Positions 55,489-64,000 of a DNA stretch of 64,000 nt are shown piece after piece; position 1 is the stretch's first letter; every line of letters begins with the position of its first letter. Under the pieces are notes generated by a model, which saw only the letters and a program-made list of their open reading frames with translations, had not been told where the DNA came from and did no database searches. Origin of the DNA: Gigaspora rosea (Eukaryota; Glomeromycota; Glomeromycetes; Diversisporales; Gigasporaceae); assembly GCA_003550325.1 (NCBI GenBank), contig QKWP01000045.1, positions 455,033 through 519,032 of the forward strand, written 5' to 3'. The translations under genes and the position numbers were made by a program.

Positions 55489-56981
55489 CAGGTAAGTTTT
55501 TGTAGTATAATTTTTTACAATAGGAATTATAATTCCGATACTAACTCAGTGTTCTTTAACCTTTAGAAAATCAGAAAAATTTTATTGCAAACTATCTCAA
55601 TTTTATCACACATTGTAGTAAGGCCACGCAAAGTTAATTTTTCGTTTTGCATAACCTGCTGACCCAATTTTTCCAAAAAAATATTTTTTTAAATTACTAT
55701 TGTGCCAATTATTCCAATTTGCCGTTTAATTTTTTCTCTTGATGATAACCTTAATTTTCCGGAATTACCCAATAGGTCCAATAAAAAAAAAACAAAATTT
55801 TCTGAATTTATGTTATGCAAACCGAAGAATTAACTTTGCGTGACCTTAGATGTAATATGAATTAATTTATGCACGCAAAGTTTTTTTTTTTAAAAAAAAA
55901 AATAAATTCTGACCTGCCAACCGGAATTTTGAAACATCAGATTATGCAAAACGAAAAATTAACTGTGTGAGACCTAATAGAGCAGTAGTAAGTTCTGTAA
56001 AGAATTTTTAATAGTAACTTATAATAATAATTTTAATAAGGCCACGCAAATTAAATTTTTGTTTTGTATGAAATGGAGTCCGAAATTTCAATCGGTGGGT
56101 CAGATTTTTTTTATTTTATTTTTTTTTAATATATTGAAAATAATATGCTTATATTCATATCTAAAGCCACGCAAAGTTAATTTTACAGTTGCAAACATGG
56201 AATCGGATCTTTTTTCAGATCTATTGGGTAATTTAAGAAAATTAAGGCCGCCATCGGTGACACTGGAAAAAAAAATTAAATAGCAAAAACGGAATAATTG
56301 GCACAATTGAAATTTTTATAAACCATTTTTTTAAAAAAATTGGGTTGGCAAGTAGGTTTTGTAATGTGATTTTTATATATTAGGAAATAATTCTGATACT
56401 AACTCATCCCAGAAAATCCTAAAAAATCTATTACGAACTATCTCAATTTTAACCACGAATGGTAGTAATAGAGTTCAGTTCTATTGGATAATTCAAGAAA
56501 ATTGAGGTCACCATGGCGACATTGAAGAAAAGATTAAATAGATTTGCACAATTGAAATTTAAGAAAAAAATTTTTTTTTGAAAAATTGGGTCAGTGAGTT
56601 ATGCAAAACAAAAAATTGACTTTACATTGCCTAATTCCAATGTCATGCATACTGCATTAGCAATAATTCTGTATCTAAATTCTTTACTGTAACTTATAGT
56701 AATTATGTTAATTCCAATGCAACCAATTCGCTTTTAGCAACAAACTATAGTCACTGAAATAGCAAGTAACCAGAATAGCAGGTAATTGTGGTCACCAAAA
56801 TAGCAAGTTTTGTAACAATTTTTTTATAGTAACTTATGGTAGAAATTATGAAAATTTTAATGCAAGCTAACTCAATCTTAGCTGTACGCTATAGTAAAGG
56901 AATAGTTAGTAAGTTCCATAACAGAATTATTAACAGTAACTAATAATAGAAATCATAATAATTCCAATATTATATTTACTG
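55489..56981 (+). repeat. Direct duplication, first copy
   Basis: Identical to 56983 onward for about 1131 bp (55489-56619 against 56983-58113, offset 1494). It then continues about 90% alike up to the single N at 56982. See the finding on a probable false duplication. Confidence 0.9.
55619..55856. mobile_element. CACGCAAAGTTAA-family TIR element, complete
   Basis: AAGGCCACGCAAAGTTAATT, then TTTCGTTTTGCATAAC, is inverse to the right end (GTTATGCAAACCGAAGAATT, then AACTTTGCGTGACCTTA), giving TIRs of about 35 bp. 238 bp, non-coding. A second copy at 57113-57350 is part of the direct duplication, and related, less complete members lie at 55300, 56040 and 12617. Confidence 0.75.
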
Positions 56982-56982
56982 N
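56982..56982. other. Single N at the duplication junction
   Basis: One undetermined base exactly where the second copy of the 1494-bp duplication begins, as left by scaffolders joining contigs with a minimal gap. Confidence 0.97.
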
Positions 56983-58476
56983 CAGGTAAGTTTTTGTAGT
57001 ATAATTTTTTACAATAGGAATTATAATTCCGATACTAACTCAGTGTTCTTTAACCTTTAGAAAATCAGAAAAATTTTATTGCAAACTATCTCAATTTTAT
57101 CACACATTGTAGTAAGGCCACGCAAAGTTAATTTTTCGTTTTGCATAACCTGCTGACCCAATTTTTCCAAAAAAATATTTTTTTAAATTACTATTGTGCC
57201 AATTATTCCAATTTGCCGTTTAATTTTTTCTCTTGATGATAACCTTAATTTTCCGGAATTACCCAATAGGTCCAATAAAAAAAAAACAAAATTTTCTGAA
57301 TTTATGTTATGCAAACCGAAGAATTAACTTTGCGTGACCTTAGATGTAATATGAATTAATTTATGCACGCAAAGTTTTTTTTTTTAAAAAAAAAAATAAA
57401 TTCTGACCTGCCAACCGGAATTTTGAAACATCAGATTATGCAAAACGAAAAATTAACTGTGTGAGACCTAATAGAGCAGTAGTAAGTTCTGTAAAGAATT
57501 TTTAATAGTAACTTATAATAATAATTTTAATAAGGCCACGCAAATTAAATTTTTGTTTTGTATGAAATGGAGTCCGAAATTTCAATCGGTGGGTCAGATT
57601 TTTTTTATTTTATTTTTTTTTAATATATTGAAAATAATATGCTTATATTCATATCTAAAGCCACGCAAAGTTAATTTTACAGTTGCAAACATGGAATCGG
57701 ATCTTTTTTCAGATCTATTGGGTAATTTAAGAAAATTAAGGCCGCCATCGGTGACACTGGAAAAAAAAATTAAATAGCAAAAACGGAATAATTGGCACAA
57801 TTGAAATTTTTATAAACCATTTTTTTAAAAAAATTGGGTTGGCAAGTAGGTTTTGTAATGTGATTTTTATATATTAGGAAATAATTCTGATACTAACTCA
57901 TCCCAGAAAATCCTAAAAAATCTATTACGAACTATCTCAATTTTAACCACGAATGGTAGTAATAGAGTTCAGTTCTATTGGATAATTCAAGAAAATTGAG
58001 GTCACCATGGCGACATTGAAGAAAAGATTAAATAGATTTGCACAATTGAAATTTAAGAAAAAAATTTTTTTTTGAAAAATTGGGTCAGTGAGTTATGCAA
58101 AACAAAAAATTGATTTTGCATTACCTAATTCCAATGTTATGCATACTGTATTAGAAATAAGTTTATATCTAAATTCTTTACTGTAACTTATAGTAAAATT
58201 ACATTAATTCCAATGCAACCAATTCGCTTTTAGCAACAAACTATTGTCACTGAAATAGCAAGTAACCAGAATAGCAGGTAATTACTTACTGTTGTCACAA
58301 AAATAGCAAGTTTTGTAACAATTTTTTTATAGTACTTATAGTAGAAATTATGAAAATTTTAATGCAAGCTAACTCAATCTTAGCTGTACGCTATAGTAAA
58401 GGAATAGTTAGTAAGTTCCATAACAGAATTATTAACAATAACTAATAATAGAAATCATAATAATTCCAATATTATA
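56983..58476 (+). repeat. Direct duplication, second copy
   Basis: Second copy of 55489-56981. Beyond the duplicated part the sequence continues smoothly into more ~100-bp repeats, whereas the first copy stops at the N. Confidence 0.9.
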
Positions 58477-58794
58477 TTTACTATATTAATAATAAGTTCT
58501 ATAATTGAATTCTTTATTGTAACTCATAGTAGAAATTATGTTAATTCCAAAGCAATCATCCCACACATGACAACAAACCGTAGTCACTGGAATGGCAAGT
58601 AAGTTTTGTAACAGAATTTTTTATGGTAACTTATGGTAGAAGTTATAATAATTAAAATACTAACCCTTAACTATTATATATGCTCTATCAGTAAATTCTT
58701 TACAATAAATCATATTAGAAATAATGATTATTCTAATACAACCAACTCAATAGTAACGCATACTTTAATGACTGGATAGCAAATACTGAATAAG

Positions 58795-58819
58795 ATAGGT
58801 GGCGCTTCGCGCCACCTAT
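58795..58819. repeat. GC-rich perfect hairpin
   Basis: ATAGGTGGCGC, loop TTC, GCGCCACCTAT: an 11-bp perfect stem with eight G/C pairs in otherwise A/T-rich DNA. No downstream T-run marks a terminator, and the function is unknown. Confidence 0.7.
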
Positions 58820-59526
58820 TGAACTAGTTATTTCATCATTTGTTTTGAATGTCGTAACTCCTAAATCGCCGAAAATTTGATCTCGGAAATTAAACGCCAT
58901 GTGTTTAAGCATTACAAATTACATGAAATTTCAATTACGTAAAATTATGAAAATTGCAATAATTTAACAAACCTAAATACGTGAAAACCAATACAATAAA
59001 TTTGTATGGTCAACTATAAGTTAGAAAATATTTTCTTTTTATACTACTTATGCTTACTAGAAAATTTTTTTTTTTTGTTTGCTAAATAACTGTCTATAAA
59101 GCTTACTATGTCAAAGAGTTTTAAGACTGAAAGTGCTTTACTGGGAAGCCATAATTCTTACTATATCTTATAAAACATGTGCATCCAAACTGTTTATTTT
59201 TAAGCATAAAGTAATGTTGCGTTGTGTCCAGAGCTCAAAAAACGTTAAATACATGAAATAGAATTCAGTAAACCCAATGCTTAATACTTTGAAGATAACT
59301 AATACGTTTTACTATACAATGTTATGTATTAACCTTAATTAGGTGGTTAATGCGTTGGAATATGTAATAACCAATTATAAATCTCATTTGATTAACCAAT
59401 CACGAGAAAATTATTTTAGGCAATAGGTTTACTTATTGCTTGAAAAAAAAAAAGTTTAAGAATTAATTTGTCAATTTCTATAACTCACAATAAAGATAAA
59501 ATCATAATAAAATCTTGATCAATTTG
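58820..59526. other. Gene-free DNA
   Basis: No coding signal recognised between the hairpin and the next hAT-type element. Confidence 0.45.
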
Positions 59527-59534
59527 GTCCTGAG

Positions 59535-59658
59535 TAATGATGCCTGACGAAATTCACGAGACCTGACGAAACATAATAGTTTCGTCATTTCGTCAGTGAC
59601 GAAACTATGACGAAACTTATGGTTTCGTCAGGCGAAATAGTTTCGTCAAGCATCTATA
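59535..59658. mobile_element. 124-bp hAT-type MITE with exact 8-bp duplication
   Basis: TAATGATGCCTGACGAAA and TTTCGTCAAGCATCTATA are imperfect inverse ends, flanked by GTCCTGAG at 59527-59534 and 59659-59666. The interior is almost wholly TTTCGTCA / TGACGAAA boxes in both orientations. Non-coding. Confidence 0.88.
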
Positions 59659-59683
59659 GTCCTGAGCTATCCATTATATAGGG

Positions 59684-59938
59684 TCACCATACATTAAATA
59701 TAAATTTAAGATCTATGTTCTGAGAGGTAATATGCCTATCTGCATTCACTGGTTTAGGAAGTTTTGGAAAACTTAAAGATCGACTCGTATAAATAGCCTG
59801 TTCATGTGTCTGATAATTAAATCGAATCGATTTTGTTTGATCGTATATTGAAGGATTTTGAGTCTTTAATTTCCGCAACTTGCTTGTGCTATTAGGCCAC
59901 TCCATTGATCCTGTTTTATATCTGTCTTGTTGCAACAA
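59684..59938 (-). pseudogene. C-terminal tail of a Glomeromycotina kinase-type protein
   Basis: An 84-residue frame matching, from memory, the tail that follows the kinase domain in many Rhizophagus proteins: NYQTHEQAIYTSRSLSF, then KLPKPVNA. Upstream residues (GSMEWPNSTSKLRK) are polar, as in the linker before that tail. No kinase domain is seen on this strand further upstream (higher coordinates), so it is a left-over last exon or a gene end whose body lies beyond recognition. The hAT-type MITE at 59535-59658 is inserted just after its stop. Confidence 0.55.
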
Positions 59939-60985
59939 TAAAAATTATAAAGGATAGGCAATGCAAGAAAATATATTAAATTCTATAATGAATTTTATTT
60001 AAAATTCGAGACAGAAGACATAATTTATTTGCATTTCATTACACATTATTTAGTAAAGTAGTACTGTACGACAATACAGAACATACAAAAATTATACTAA
60101 ATTTTGACCGTACGTACGTACGGTTTGACTTGCAAATTTAATTTTTATATATAGCCTTTTTTATGGTTAGGATTAGGGTAAGCGCTAATGTAGTCTTTTT
60201 TCCGGATTGGGTTGGTAGAAAAATTAAATTTAATTTGACGAAATTTTCTATTATAAACCGTACGTACTATCATGAATTCTATACGTCCGTCGTAATTTGC
60301 GTTTCCGTCCGTACTTCTTATTATATACACTTTGTTAATGGACTAAGAAACAATCTTTAACTAATAGTTTTGTACTATACAAGTTTATTTTTAGAATAGT
60401 TAACGACATTTTGAGTTTGTGTTATTTCTGATTTCGGTTTGCCGATGTACTGTATTTCATGATGTAACATAATAAAACAAATTTGTATCTTTATTTGAGG
60501 GGCATAAACAATGTAGATGCTCATTTCTAACTCCCTTCAAACAACTCAAGCGCTAGTTTCATTTAATAAATAAAAATTTAAACATTAAAATTTTTTCAAA
60601 AAATTAAAAAAAAATTAAAAATATTTAAAACAAAAAAAAATTTTTCCAAAAAAAAAAATTAACGGTTTAAAAAAATTTCTTAAAAAAAAAGGAATATGGC
60701 GCTTATATTTTGCGGGCAAGTTTGCCTGTTTTCATTTCCAAAGATATTACACAAAATGATTATGATTCATAAAATCATCAACGTAATATTCCCCAAATTT
60801 TGGTAAAAACTTCGATTGGTGTAATAGTACGTACAGCAATACTGTACTTAAAATAAGTTTTACAGTACAGTATCATTCGATAGTGATACAAAACTCCAAA
60901 TAGTAGCATACATTTACACTTGAATTTAATGATTTGAACAAACGTTAAATCAGATTTACATTCTTCTCCATAATCAAAAAGTAAA
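59939..60985. other. Intergenic region upstream of the Sel1 gene
   Basis: Contains CCGTACGTACGTACGG (60107-60122) and a facing CCGTACGTAC near 60258, plus CGTCCG boxes near 60286 and 60307. A TTAGGATTAGGGTA stretch at 60164 resembles the start of the shared repeat core. The A/T-rich 60580-60690 precedes the Sel1 gene. No defined promoter motif. Confidence 0.45.
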
Positions 60986-61767
60986 ATGAAAAAGATATAT
61001 AATAGGCTATTCCATCATAAAAAATCAGCCAATCTAGATTTTTATACGCTTGGATACAATTATGAACATGGGATAGGGGTTGAAAAGGATGAAATATGGC
61101 CTTCATTTATTATCAAAAATCAGCAGAGATGGAGAATGCTGACGGAACATATATGGTTGGATGGTGTTATCATTATGGTATTGGAGTTGAAAAGGATGAA
61201 AATAAAGCTTTCATTTATTATCAAAAATCTGCAGAGATGGGGGATGCGCACGGAACATATATGGTTGGATTTTGTTATCGTTATGGAATTGGAGTTGAAA
61301 AATATGAAAATAAGGCTTTCATTTATTATCAAAAATCTGCAGAGATGGGGAATGCTATTGGAACATGCATGGTTGGAGATTGTTATCGCCAAGGAATTGG
61401 AGTTGAAAAGGATGAAAATAAGGCTTTCATTTATTATCAAAAATCTGCAGAGATGGGTGACGCTGTTGCAATATATCATGTTGGATATTGCTATCATTAT
61501 GGAATTGGAGTTAAAAAGGATGAACATAAGGCTTTCACTTATTATCAAAAATCTGCAGAGATGGTCAAGTCGAAAGAACATATAGTGTTGAATTTGTTAT
61601 CGTCATGGAATTGGAGTTGAAAAAGATGACAATAAGGCTTTGATTTATTATAAAAAATCGGCAGAGATGGGTGACGTTCGTGGAATGTCGTCAGTAGCAG
61701 AATGTTATCGTAATGGAATTGGAGTAACAAGAGATCTAGATAAAGCCATGCATTGGTATCAAAGGTA
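60986..61767 (+). CDS. Sel1-repeat protein (partial, with frameshifts)
   Basis: Starts at ATG 60986 and encodes about seven to eight Sel1-like repeats of 36 residues (108 bp), each like AFIYYQKSAEMGDAHGTYMV, then GFCYRYGIGVEKDENK. Sel1 repeats form alpha-helical solenoids used as protein-binding scaffolds; in these fungi they often accompany kinase domains. Units 2-5 are nearly identical in DNA. The first unit (to GVEKDE, about 61090) is one base out of frame with units 2-5, and a second shift near 61565-61600 returns to the first frame for the last units (ALIYYKKSAEMGDVRG, NGIGVTRDLDKAMHWYQ). The frame ends at a good splice donor, AAAG|GTAAAT (61768), so a further exon is expected. Shifts may be errors or decay. 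Confidence 0.75.
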
Positions 61768-62221
61768 AATTTTTATTTAAATTTCAACCAGAATATTATG
61801 TTGTATTGCAACCCAATTATAAGATCAGACGTAGTTGAAATCAAAAATCAGTTTGGAGTCATGATGAAATTTAAGATAAATTTAGAAGATATAATCTAAA
61901 TTTTTTATAAGAGAAATTTCGATTTTTAAGAAAAAAAGATGTGTGTCGACCATATCTATGTTTATATTAACCGGATTTAACGCCACCTAAAAAATTTTCA
62001 GATCAAGTGATGTACATTAATTTTTATTATCATTATATTTATATCTATCATTATATATAAGTTATATAGTTAATATGTCTTATTTTTACTAATTTAATAA
62101 ATTCATATATTTAAATCGCCGATTAGGGAAAAAGAATTAACATCAGGTATCATAAATAATTTTCATAAAAATCTATTTTATCAATTTATTAATTTACTAA
62201 TTTTTATAAATAAACTGACAG
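61768..62221 (+). other. Probable intron or intergenic gap between Sel1 and kinase parts
   Basis: Begins GTAAATTTTT after the Sel1 frame and ends CTGACAG before the first kinase residues (TNEWIRN). Joining these two sites directly would not keep the frame (the Sel1 side leaves two bases of a codon, the kinase side needs one). Either another small exon, another frame error, or two separate genes is implied. No extra exon was recognised. Confidence 0.4.
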
Positions 62222-63474
62222 CTACAAATGAATGGATACGTAATTCTGAGATTGATGATGAATTGAAAAAAATATTGATGGAAAATAAATATCAGTTATC
62301 TTGGATTTCTTATGATGAATTTTATGAAATTGAGGAAATAGGTAGAGGTGGATTTGCAACTGTATATTATTCTAAATGGCTTGATAAAAGTCAAAATTTA
62401 ATCAGAACGGTTGCGCTTAAATTACTTCATAAATCAAATAATTATCACAAAGAATTTATAAAGGAGGTAAGTTTTATAAAATTCATCATTAATTGTATTA
62501 TTCGTTATTTATTATTTATATAGTAATTGAACATATATATATTTCTTATAATTAGTTAAAAGCTTATTGTGATATCGGACTTAAAGATCCAACATTTTTA
62601 AAATGCTTCGATATATCAAAAGACAAAGATTCTAAAGATTATATTCTAGTCATGGAATATGCATCAAAAGGTAGTTTGCGTAACAATCTACGTAGCATAG
62701 CACAAATGGATTGGAAAGATAAAATAAATCTGCTACATTGTATTACATCAGATCCTAATATCATTCATTCCCATGACCTTATTCATTGTGATTTACATAG
62801 TGGAAATATACTACAGTCTGACTTGAAGAGTGCATATATTGCTGATTTGGGACTTTCAATAACAGCTAATATTGCTTTAAAATCGAAATCTGATAAAAAA
62901 AAAAAACTTGTGGAATTTTACCTTATATTGCTCCTGAGGTTTTGAAAAATCAACAGTATACTAAAGCATCCGATATTTATTCACTTGGTATAATCATGTG
63001 GGAAATTTTATACGGTGAACCTGTACCTTTTGAACTAAATTCAAAATTACAATCTAAATTGCAATTTCAAATACAAGTATGCAATGGTTTACGTCCACAT
63101 ATTTATGAAAATACTGCAAAGTGCTATGCTGATTTAATAAAGAAATGTTGGAATACAGAGCCGAATAAACGACCAACTGCAACTGAAATTTGTAATATTT
63201 TTGCAGAATGGCAGAATAGTGAAAGTATTTTATCTGGATTGCTCGAATCCGATGAAAAATTACAAAATATAAAAAATGAGGATATGCAAGTATATATTGA
63301 CTCTCATTATAAAAGTTGTTTTATTTCATCCAATAATGATTATAAAGGTATTTATAAATTTGATTTTTGTTTTTAATAAATTATGTTGTTCTATATTATT
63401 GCTTTGTTTAAATAATTCTTTATATAGCTAGTCAATTATATGAGCTTGAAATTCCGGATGTTATCAATGAATAA
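62222..63474 (+). CDS. Protein kinase, tyrosine-kinase-like (Glomeromycotina family)
   Basis: Three exons are supported: 62222-62466, 62556-63347 and 63428-63474, with introns of 89 and 80 bp (GTAAGT...TTAG, GTATTT...ATAG). The start is uncertain: the frame is open from the TNEWIRNSEIDDELKK segment usual in this family, while the first in-frame ATG is 62278. Kinase landmarks: GRGGFATVYYSKW (glycine loop), VALKLL (catalytic lysine), ILVMEYASKGSLR (hinge), HCDLHSGNIL (catalytic loop, with Cys in the Arg position), IADLGLS (DLG for DFG), LPYIAPEVL, ASDIYSLGIIMWE, NKRPTATEIC. The C-tail SQLYELEIPDVINE follows intron 2. A run of 12 A at 62895-62906 shifts the frame before CGILPYIAPE; one more A (or two fewer) would restore it, so it may be a base-calling error. 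It phosphorylates unknown targets, probably in the cytosol. Confidence 0.85.
62467..62555 (+). other. Intron 1 of the kinase gene
   Basis: GTAAGTTTTATAAA at the start, TTTCTTATAATTAG at the end, phase 0, between KEFIKE and LKAYCDIGLKD, a junction that reads through in frame when removed. Confidence 0.85.
63348..63427 (+). other. Intron 2 of the kinase gene
   Basis: GTATTTATAAAT at the start, TTTATATAG at the end, phase 1. Its removal joins NNDYK to ASQLYELEIPDVINE and a stop at 63474. Without splicing the frame runs into YKFDFCF and stops. Confidence 0.8.
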
Positions 63475-64000
63475 GAATCCTTCAAATTTTGGGACAATAT
63501 GGCGTAAGAGAATATATTTTACTAATAATTTAATCATGAATACAATAGAATAGTATAGAGAATTCTATGTGGAAGTTTGAATTTTCTCTTATTGATATCA
63601 ATTATTTACATCTTGTATTAAATGTCAAGTATTTTGATAATAAATTTTGAATATTTAAATAGACTTATTATTTGTGATGCATGGAGTGGAGTGACAAAAA
63701 TCAGGTGATTTTTTAGGGGGAGGGGGTAAAAAAAAGTAAATTATATATAAGGAACCTGACTATTTATATATTAAAGGAGAGGGAAGGGGGTAGGCCTCTG
63801 ATAAAAAATAATCAGGTGATTAATGACACGGCCCTGGAATCTATTATAGACTTTATTAATTGCCACAGCTGATGCTGTAATTGGCTTATGATGAAATTTG
63901 GACCTATTTTAAAATTGTTTGGGTCTTTTTGTTTTTTTTTAAAGGTTAAGGTAGGGTTTAGTAGTAGATTTGATATTTAAAGAGTATTAAAGAGTATATG
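63475..64000. other. 3' flank of the kinase gene
   Basis: No gene. 63697-63715 and 63806-63825 share AATCAGGTGATT beside G-rich runs (TTAGGGGGAGGGGGTA and GAGGGAAGGGGGTAGG), suggesting a short repeat-bounded unit. The sequence continues beyond the window. Confidence 0.45.

Larger units (their letters stand above)
55085..58790. repeat. ~100-bp repeat tract with CACGCAAAG elements
   Basis: Units of the type AAGTTTTGTAACAGAATTTT, then TATAGTAACTTATGGTAGAA, then AATTCCAATGCAACCAACTC recur near 55090, 56690, 56810, 56905, 58180, 58306, 58412, 58492, 58589 and 58690, spaced about 80-110 bp where uninterrupted. CACGCAAAGTTAA-type TIR elements sit among them. An isolated relative lies at 32975-33165. 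Non-coding; short frames such as 56059-56283 and its duplicate 57553-57777 are incidental. Confidence 0.7.

Noticed and set aside
56059-57777. Two identical 74-residue frames with minus-strand partners
   Set aside because: They lie in non-coding repeats and are doubled only because of the 1494-bp duplication.
61120-61730. Long minus-strand frames over the Sel1 gene
   Set aside because: They are antisense shadows of the 108-bp repeats; the plus-strand translation matches Sel1 repeats clearly.
1-64000. tRNA or 5S rRNA genes
   Set aside because: Scanning for GGTTCGAATC-type B boxes with a suitable A box and acceptor stem gave no convincing candidate by eye; a covariance-model scan would settle it.

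Overview
The window reads as a nuclear contig from an arbuscular mycorrhizal fungus (Glomeromycotina, Rhizophagus-like). This is inferred from four things: very high AT content; a protein-kinase gene with the family-typical N-terminal 'NEWI' segment, an HCDLHSGNIL catalytic loop and short introns; a run of near-identical Sel1 repeats beside it; and small Zn2Cys6 proteins, which are fungus-specific. Gene density is very low and most of the 64 kb is transposon-derived. No rRNA, tRNA or CRISPR array was recognised.

Layout. 1-9.5 kb is gene-free AT-rich DNA carrying terminal-inverted-repeat (TIR) elements, several nested to three levels (2115-2692, 5024-5348, 5610-5951, 6708-7952). 9.5-34 kb is richer in CpG. 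It holds two small Zn2Cys6 proteins on the minus strand (9579-9926 and 24979-25509), a possible small secreted peptide (10407-10682), and many non-autonomous DNA transposons. Several of these have exact 8-bp target-site duplications and TAGTG/CAGTG ends (hAT type), one has a 10-bp duplication and long TIRs (MULE type), and one is a 1.7-kb fold-back element built from a ~187-bp palindromic unit (16066-17809). 34-40 kb is CpG-poor, with a broken gene remnant (34223-34603), more TIR elements and a 1.4-kb CpG-rich hAT-type insertion (37560-38947).

40027-49948 is an old, broken Ty3/Gypsy LTR retrotransposon with matching LTRs. Its 5' LTR is split by a 2.7-kb TIR insertion (which contains an assembly gap), its reverse transcriptase region by a 237-bp element, and its interior holds a fragment of a host protein-kinase gene. 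50.6-51.65 kb is a 24-bp-period minisatellite. 54.4-58.8 kb is a repeat-rich tract containing a 1494-bp direct duplication whose junction is a single N, probably an assembly artefact.

The right end is the only clear gene neighbourhood: a kinase C-terminal tail remnant on the minus strand (59684-59938), a Sel1-repeat gene (60986-61767) and a kinase gene with two introns (62222-63474). Sel1-repeat and kinase proteins are hugely expanded in these fungi and are presumed to act in signalling. The Sel1 and kinase pieces may be one gene or two neighbours, and both carry apparent frameshifts that may be real decay or base-calling errors.
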